The position numbers were made by a program, and so were the translations under genes. 64,000 bases of DNA. It comes from Nelumbo lutea. Its lineage: Eukaryota; Streptophyta; Magnoliopsida; Proteales; Nelumbonaceae. The stretch lies in contig JAKGHH010000001.1 of NCBI GenBank assembly GCA_022828595.1, positions 73,156,401 to 73,220,400 of the forward strand. Reading direction: 5' to 3'. Positions within the stretch are counted from its first letter, which is position 1; each line of letters opens with the position of its first letter. Below, in pieces: positions 59,135 through 64,000 of the stretch. Below the pieces are notes generated by a model. It saw only the letters and a list, made by a program, of their open reading frames with translations, ran no database searches and was not told where the DNA came from.

Positions 59135-59245
59135 CACAGTTGAGATGTTCACATGAGTCTTACATGCACATCTAAGCGTGCATTGGGAACATCTCTCATG
59201 CTTTGTCCTTGGGAGATGTTCCCAAAACAGTTGAGATGCGCTATG
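59135..59245. repeat. Fold-back element 3, shorter
   Basis: The text GTGCATTGGGAACATCTCTC and GGGAGATGTTCCCAAAAC pair around a short loop at about 59199-59210. Outer arms are degenerate. Same family as the two preceding hairpins. Confidence 0.7.
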
Positions 59246-59398
59246 GGGCTTCGATGTGAACAAAGCTATATGTGTTCGTTCAATCTTCATCCCTCGTGTG
59301 ACTATGTGAGGGGTGATAAACGGGTGGGCTGGGATGGGTTGGGCAAGGGTTAGAATACCAACCATTCATCTTGATCCATTAACTCACCATGATCCATT

Positions 59399-59636
59399 GC
59401 CGAAAACATTGTCAAGAAAGTAGTCTCTATCAAGGATTTCATGCATCAGAAGCGGGTCAGATTGACCCGTATGCCCGAAAACAAGCAATGTCAAGAAGAT
59501 AATCTCTACCAAGAATACCATGTAGCAGAAACGGGTCAGGTTGACCCATATACCCGAAAACAACATTTTGAGAGAATGATCTCTGCTAAGGATGCCATGT
59601 GGTAGAAACCGGCTGGGTCGAACTGTATACCCAAAA
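59399..59636. repeat. Three imperfect 74-80 bp tandem repeats
   Basis: CCGAAAACA recurs at about 59400, 59474 and 59554. Each is followed by (A/G)(T/A)(A/G)(G/A)TCTCT(A/G)... and CGGGTCAG(A/G)TTGACCC. CGGGTCAGATTGACCCG is a palindrome-like core. Confidence 0.8.
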
Positions 59637-60450
59637 ATGCAAAAATTATGTAGAAAAATACCAAAAAACTTTGCAGAAAATGCAAAAAAAAACAGTAATA
59701 TTGCATAAAATTCACAAAAAAATACAGAAAATACCAGAAATTTGCAAAAAAAATGCAGAAAAATATCAAAAATTGAAAATCTTTTCTAAAAAAAATCTTT
59801 AAAAAATGCAGAAAGTACCAGAAAATTGCAGAAATGCATAAAAACACCAGAAAATATAAAAATTAATCAGAAAAATTGCAGAAATTTCACAAAAATACAG
59901 AAATAATAGAAAACTGCAAACACTATGCAGAAAATACCAGAAAACTAAAGAAAATGCAGAAAATAACAGAAAATTGCAAATTTTATGTAGGTAAATATCA
60001 GAAAATTGCAGAAAATAGCAGAAATGAAGAAAAAAAACCAGAAAATTGGACAAATACAGAAAATAGCAGAATTTTGCAAAAACAAATATGCAGAAAAATG
60101 CCAGAAAATTGCAGAAAATACCAAAATATTATAGAAATTGCAGAAAATACCAGAAATGTAGAAAAATACCAAAAAATATAGAAAATGCAGAAAATACAAG
60201 AAATTGCAAAAAATAGCAGAAAATACCAGCCAATTACATAAAATACCAGAAAATTGTAGAAAAATTACAGAAAATACAGAAAACACCAAAAAATTGCAGA
60301 AAATAGCAGAAAATGCAGAAAAATACCAAAAGTTGCAGAAAATACCAGAAAAATAGGAGAAATAGCAGAAAATTGCAGAAATGTACAAAAATAGCAGAAC
60401 ATTGTAGAAAATGCAAATAAAAAGCAAAAAATTGTAAAAAAAATGCATAA
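59636..60450. repeat. A-rich minisatellite
   Basis: About 0.8 kb of degenerate units close to AATTGCAGAAAATACCAGAA on plus, with no strict period. Frames through it, rich in Phe/Tyr on minus and Lys/Asn on plus, are low-complexity artefacts. Confidence 0.9.
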
Positions 60451-60848
60451 CTTTTGCAGAAAAAATGCATAATATAATGTTTTAAGAACCTTCCAATAGT
60501 ATCAAAATTTAGCATGGTAAAGATGGATACATCATAATTGAAAAATTAAGTAAGCAAAGAGATAAGTAATGATTGAAAGAAAAAACATATAAGATATTAC
60601 AAATTTCTGTTTAGTTAGAATTAAATGGAAGAGATAGCTCACCAAGGAGCTCTTCTAAGGAGTGCAAAATGATTGATTTGACAAGGAGTTCTTCTATCAA
60701 ATATCACTCTCTTTGTTGTCACCATATTAGGGAGATGCTACAGAAAACCACAATTGTCAAATAGTTGTAAGTTCAAATAAATATAAATGGCACTCAAATA
60801 ATCAAACTATAAAGATAAATTGATAAATATATAAATGATACTACCTTT
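60451..60848. other. Flank of the hAT transposase, nothing recognised
   Basis: AT-rich, probably the 3' region of the decayed hAT element. No inverted terminal repeat could be fixed. Confidence 0.5.
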
Positions 60849-62872
60849 CTAGTCAGATTGAAGGGATATGCTTTCAAATTTGGATATATCAATCTCTAAA
60901 TCAATCCTCACATCATCTTTTTCTGCTTTATCTACATTTACAAAAAGAAAAAGTAAAAAAAAAATGAAATAGAGGAAGAAAATGTAATGTGTAATATTTA
61001 CCTTTAGACCCAAATAACCAATCCCCCGAGTGCATATCAATGCCTCAACCATTCTTGGGGCAAAAGAGCTACGGTACTGATTCAATAGTCTTCCCCCTCT
61101 ACTAAATGTTCCTTCAGAAGCCATAATCGAAATTGGAATGCTCAAAATATTATGAGCCATTAGAGACAACTTAGGAAATCATTTTTCACATGTGGCTCCT
61201 CCAAATACAAGTCAAGTTACGACTTCCTTTCATTTGTAGAAAAGACTTGACTTCCGTAAGCATCATAATCCTACATAATACAAAGAAACATATAATTAAA
61301 AATGCAAATCAATATATAATCATCATTTTGCATATGACTTGTTATCATTTATTAATACAAAAATATAAAATAATACTCACCTTCATAAAGCCATATTCAT
61401 TGTCACATATTGCATTGCTACCCTCAGTTGGAATTGTGGAAGCACTTAGATCAATGGAGGAATAGTGATTCATGTATTCTTTAAATAATGCATACAATGT
61501 GTCTCGAACATGAACGTTTTTATCTTTTCCATCTTCACCATATAACCTTGTAAATGCATATTCCACAATCTTTAACTTGTATAAGGGATCCAAAACTACA
61601 ACAATGGCCAAAATAATACTATATTCTACCCAATATTTGTCAAGCTTTTCTTGCATGAATTTAATATCACACTTATAAACCAATCTATGCTTTTTAATTC
61701 ATCTCTTAAAGTTCCTTAGATCTATCAAATTCTATGGAAAAACAAGTTTGAAGTTGGGTACTTTGTTCTAGAGAAAATATTTGTAACTTCATAAAATGGT
61801 CTAAAAAAAAGCCCATAATCTTTTCAACCTTTACACATTCATCTTTAGTTGGGCAGTTACGATAGTATGAGTCCACCAACTTCAAGTGGTAAAACACATT
61901 GTAATACTCAACTGTTCTTTCAAGCATAAGATAGTTTGAACTCCACCTTGTAGGAACATCCAAGCATAGCTTTCCCTTGTATTCCATTGAAAACTATTGG
62001 ATGCATCCCATGAACTTCATCGATCATGACGTAGAATCCTTAACAATTTTACAATGTCACGGATTTTTATCACAGATCCATCTATTATTTCCAACCCATC
62101 TTGCACTATTAAATTCAAAATGTATGCAACACAACACACATGAAGGAATTTGCCATCATACGAAAGTGCTTTTTGAAAATTCAACCAAGATCTATAAACA
62201 TTAATAAATGTTTCATTAGCTAGCTAAAGCATTATCCAATGTAATTGAGAACAATTTATTCTCAATTTCCCACTCTTTCAACACTTTTGAAACCATATCT
62301 GTAATGGTAACACCAGAGTGAGGGGGTGGAAAGTGGCAAAAACTGAGTATCCTCTTATGCAAACACCAATCAACATCTACAAAATGTACTTTAATGCAAA
62401 TATAGGACTCTGTCGTGATAGAAGTCTAAATATCCACTGTAAGATTAATTCTACCATTGATGGAATGCAACAAATCATAAAACCGTTTCTTCTCTCTCTT
62501 ATATAATCTAAAAATATTGGTGTTCCGTGTAATATGCCAAACATCAGAATTCAAAACACTATGAGCATTTCTATTTCCTTCATGCTTTACATATGAGAGA
62601 GAATAGTCATGCCTTATTATTGCCACTGCCATCGCTTCCCTATATGCAACTTCATCAAATATGTGAGTCCTATTTCAAGGACTATGGGTATCAACTATCC
62701 TTTCTTTACATGTTTTCATATGTTGTCTAAAATTGGATGTGCCATAATTAGAATCTATAATGTATGTTTTTTCATAGAACTTACACTTCGCTTTTGGTTT
62801 CCCATCATCATCAATAAACTTTTCAAAAACTCCCCCATACATTTGAAAACCTCTTTTTCCACTAGTAGAACT
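60849..62872 (-). pseudogene. hAT transposase, RICESLEEPER-like, decayed
   Basis: Seen on minus: a BED-finger start (AKCKFYEKTY, ...YGTSNFRQHMKTC at about 62800-62715), then SDVWHITRNTNIFRLYKREK (62540 downward), LDVPTRWSSNYLMLERTVEY (61960 downward), LDPLYKLKIVEYAF and the C-terminal dimerisation block LSIPISIMASEGTFSRGG...VEALICTR (61145-61040). Known: hAT transposases use a BED zinc finger and an hATC dimerisation domain. The second BED Cys is Tyr, a stop replaces a Trp just before hATC (about 61175), and several frameshifts and large gaps occur. No terminal repeats or 8-bp target duplication were found. Confidence 0.85.
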
Positions 62873-62879
62873 TAGACTT

Positions 62880-64000
62880 CAGACATTTTCAACAAAATCT
62901 AGAAAAAAAACATGTAAACATACAATTTTTGTGTATGACAAAGAGAAAAAAAAATACATATTTCATATTGTAAGTGTACGAGAAAAAAGAGAAATAATAC
63001 AAAAAATAGCATTCATTATATGTAGCCATGAACAAAATTAAGTACATAGCATAAAGACATTAAGTTGAAGTTGACAATGAAATCAGTTTGTGGCATAAAT
63101 GAAAATTTTCATGGATAGCATTGATAGATAGAGATAAACTCCCTATCCCAATAAAAAATTCTTTAACAAAAAGATTGTAGGGTTATTTGAACCGAAAAAG
63201 TTCATGTTCATAAAATTTTCACCTTATATCTTTAGTTTTTTTTTTCTCAGTATCTCCCCATCTTCACTGTTTTATTTTTTTGTTTTTTTGTTTTTGTTTT
63301 TTTCATGTGTTTTGAAGGCAAAAGCAATGGAACCTTCATTTCATAAATTGAGTACAAAATTTTATCTGGTGATTCAAATAAAATTTTGGGTAAGCAAAAA
63401 TGACTTCTGGTTATCATGTTGCTTTATATTTTGTGTTCGCTTTAGGTTATATGACAAGGTTTTAACATTTAAGTAAAATAAAAAGCGAAAAAACAAGGCC
63501 AATGATCCTACCTCTCTCTTGGTTGGTTCACAAATGGATTGGATGGATGGTCATCAATTTATAAAAGGATACTTATCCTTTAGAAACACGAGTGGCAAGT
63601 CAAAACCCCCAACAAATCACATGATCCCTATCAATCTAACAGACACCAAAAATCGAATGTCTTTAACCTTTGTTTCTCTTTGGGACCAATCAATCAACCA
63701 AACTATGAAACTAACACATACCCAAACTACATGAACCCAAGAGAGGGTTAAAAAAAATACATTCGAACGAATAGAGAAAACAAAACAAGAATAAACAAAT
63801 TCAAGGATGCTCCTCCAGATGGAATAATGATTTCATACAATAATTTGAGTTCTCGTTCTGTAAATACTAATATGGTCATTAGATCCTACATTCTCGACAT
63901 CTTCAACACCAAGTTTAGAAAAGCTTTAAAGAAGATGAGCAACGTCAAAAGATTTACCTATCCAAACTCTCTTGGTTGCTTCAATGGTGGAACTAGTAGA
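62880..64000. other. AT-rich right end, no gene recognised
   Basis: Low-complexity T-rich text at about 63230-63305. Short frames have no recognisable domain. It might include the 5' part of the hAT element, but its end is not visible. Confidence 0.55.

Noticed and set aside
59599..60515. Overlapping long frames rich in Phe/Tyr or Lys/Asn
   Set aside because: They are translations of the A-rich minisatellite and have no domain or codon bias of a gene.
1..64000. CRISPR array or bacterial operon
   Set aside because: The genome is plant nuclear: introns, LTR elements and SINEs. The repeats found are microsatellites, minisatellites and transposon ends without regular spacers.

Overview
The window is nuclear DNA of a flowering plant, most likely a woody or basal eudicot with long introns. 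It is AT-rich, its one coding gene has short exons with GT/AG introns and a plant-type Drug/Metabolite Transporter product, and almost everything else is plant transposable-element DNA (Ty1/copia, L1 and RTE LINEs, a Ty3/gypsy-like LTR, hAT, Tourist- and MULE-like MITEs, a Helitron end, tRNA-derived SINEs). The species cannot be named from the sequence alone.

The backbone is one gene on the minus strand, from the ATG at 58492 to the stop at 6160-6162. I assembled ten exons by hand. All joints use GT/AG, all phases agree, and the exons sum to 1167 nt (388 residues plus stop). The product is a 10-TM EamA/DMT-superfamily carrier of the SLC35G-like type. The gene spans 52.3 kb for 1.2 kb of coding sequence. 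Introns 2, 3 and 4 are about 8.4, 8.5 and 26.9 kb, and intron 7 is about 4.0 kb; these hold most of the transposons.

Intron 4 (13572-40467) holds a nested tower. Copia-1 (14281-39660, plus, TSD CATTT) carries Copia-2 (15914-21899, minus), a 5'-truncated L1-type LINE (22337-25745, minus), a small non-autonomous repeat (25915-26566), and Copia-3 (27413-37488, plus, TSD TATTC). Copia-3 carries Copia-4 (29563-35028, minus, TSD CTTAC). Copia-1 also has a 296-bp tandem duplication at 37894-38480 where most of its reverse transcriptase should be. Every element is coding-dead. Copia-4 is the best preserved, with LTRs differing by about nine transitions by eye.

Intron 3 holds an RTE-type LINE split by a solo LTR (43344-44199, TSD GCTCC), a gypsy-like LTR with an internal minisatellite (45655-47060), an L1 3' end with a 20-bp TSD, and a 263-bp-period tandem duplication. 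Intron 2 holds the truncated Copia-5, MITEs and further RTE copies. Intron 7 holds LINE debris, a SINE and a Helitron 3' end.

Upstream of the gene (58500-59640) are a short 5' leader with a small upstream ORF, a G-box with a nearby palindrome, three related fold-back hairpins and a 74-80 bp tandem repeat. An 0.8-kb A-rich minisatellite and a decayed hAT (RICESLEEPER-like) transposase follow. Left of the gene (1-6100) is AT-rich intergenic DNA with a GC-rich promoter-like island at about 2990-3700, whose gene I could not identify. No rRNA, functional tRNA or CRISPR was seen.
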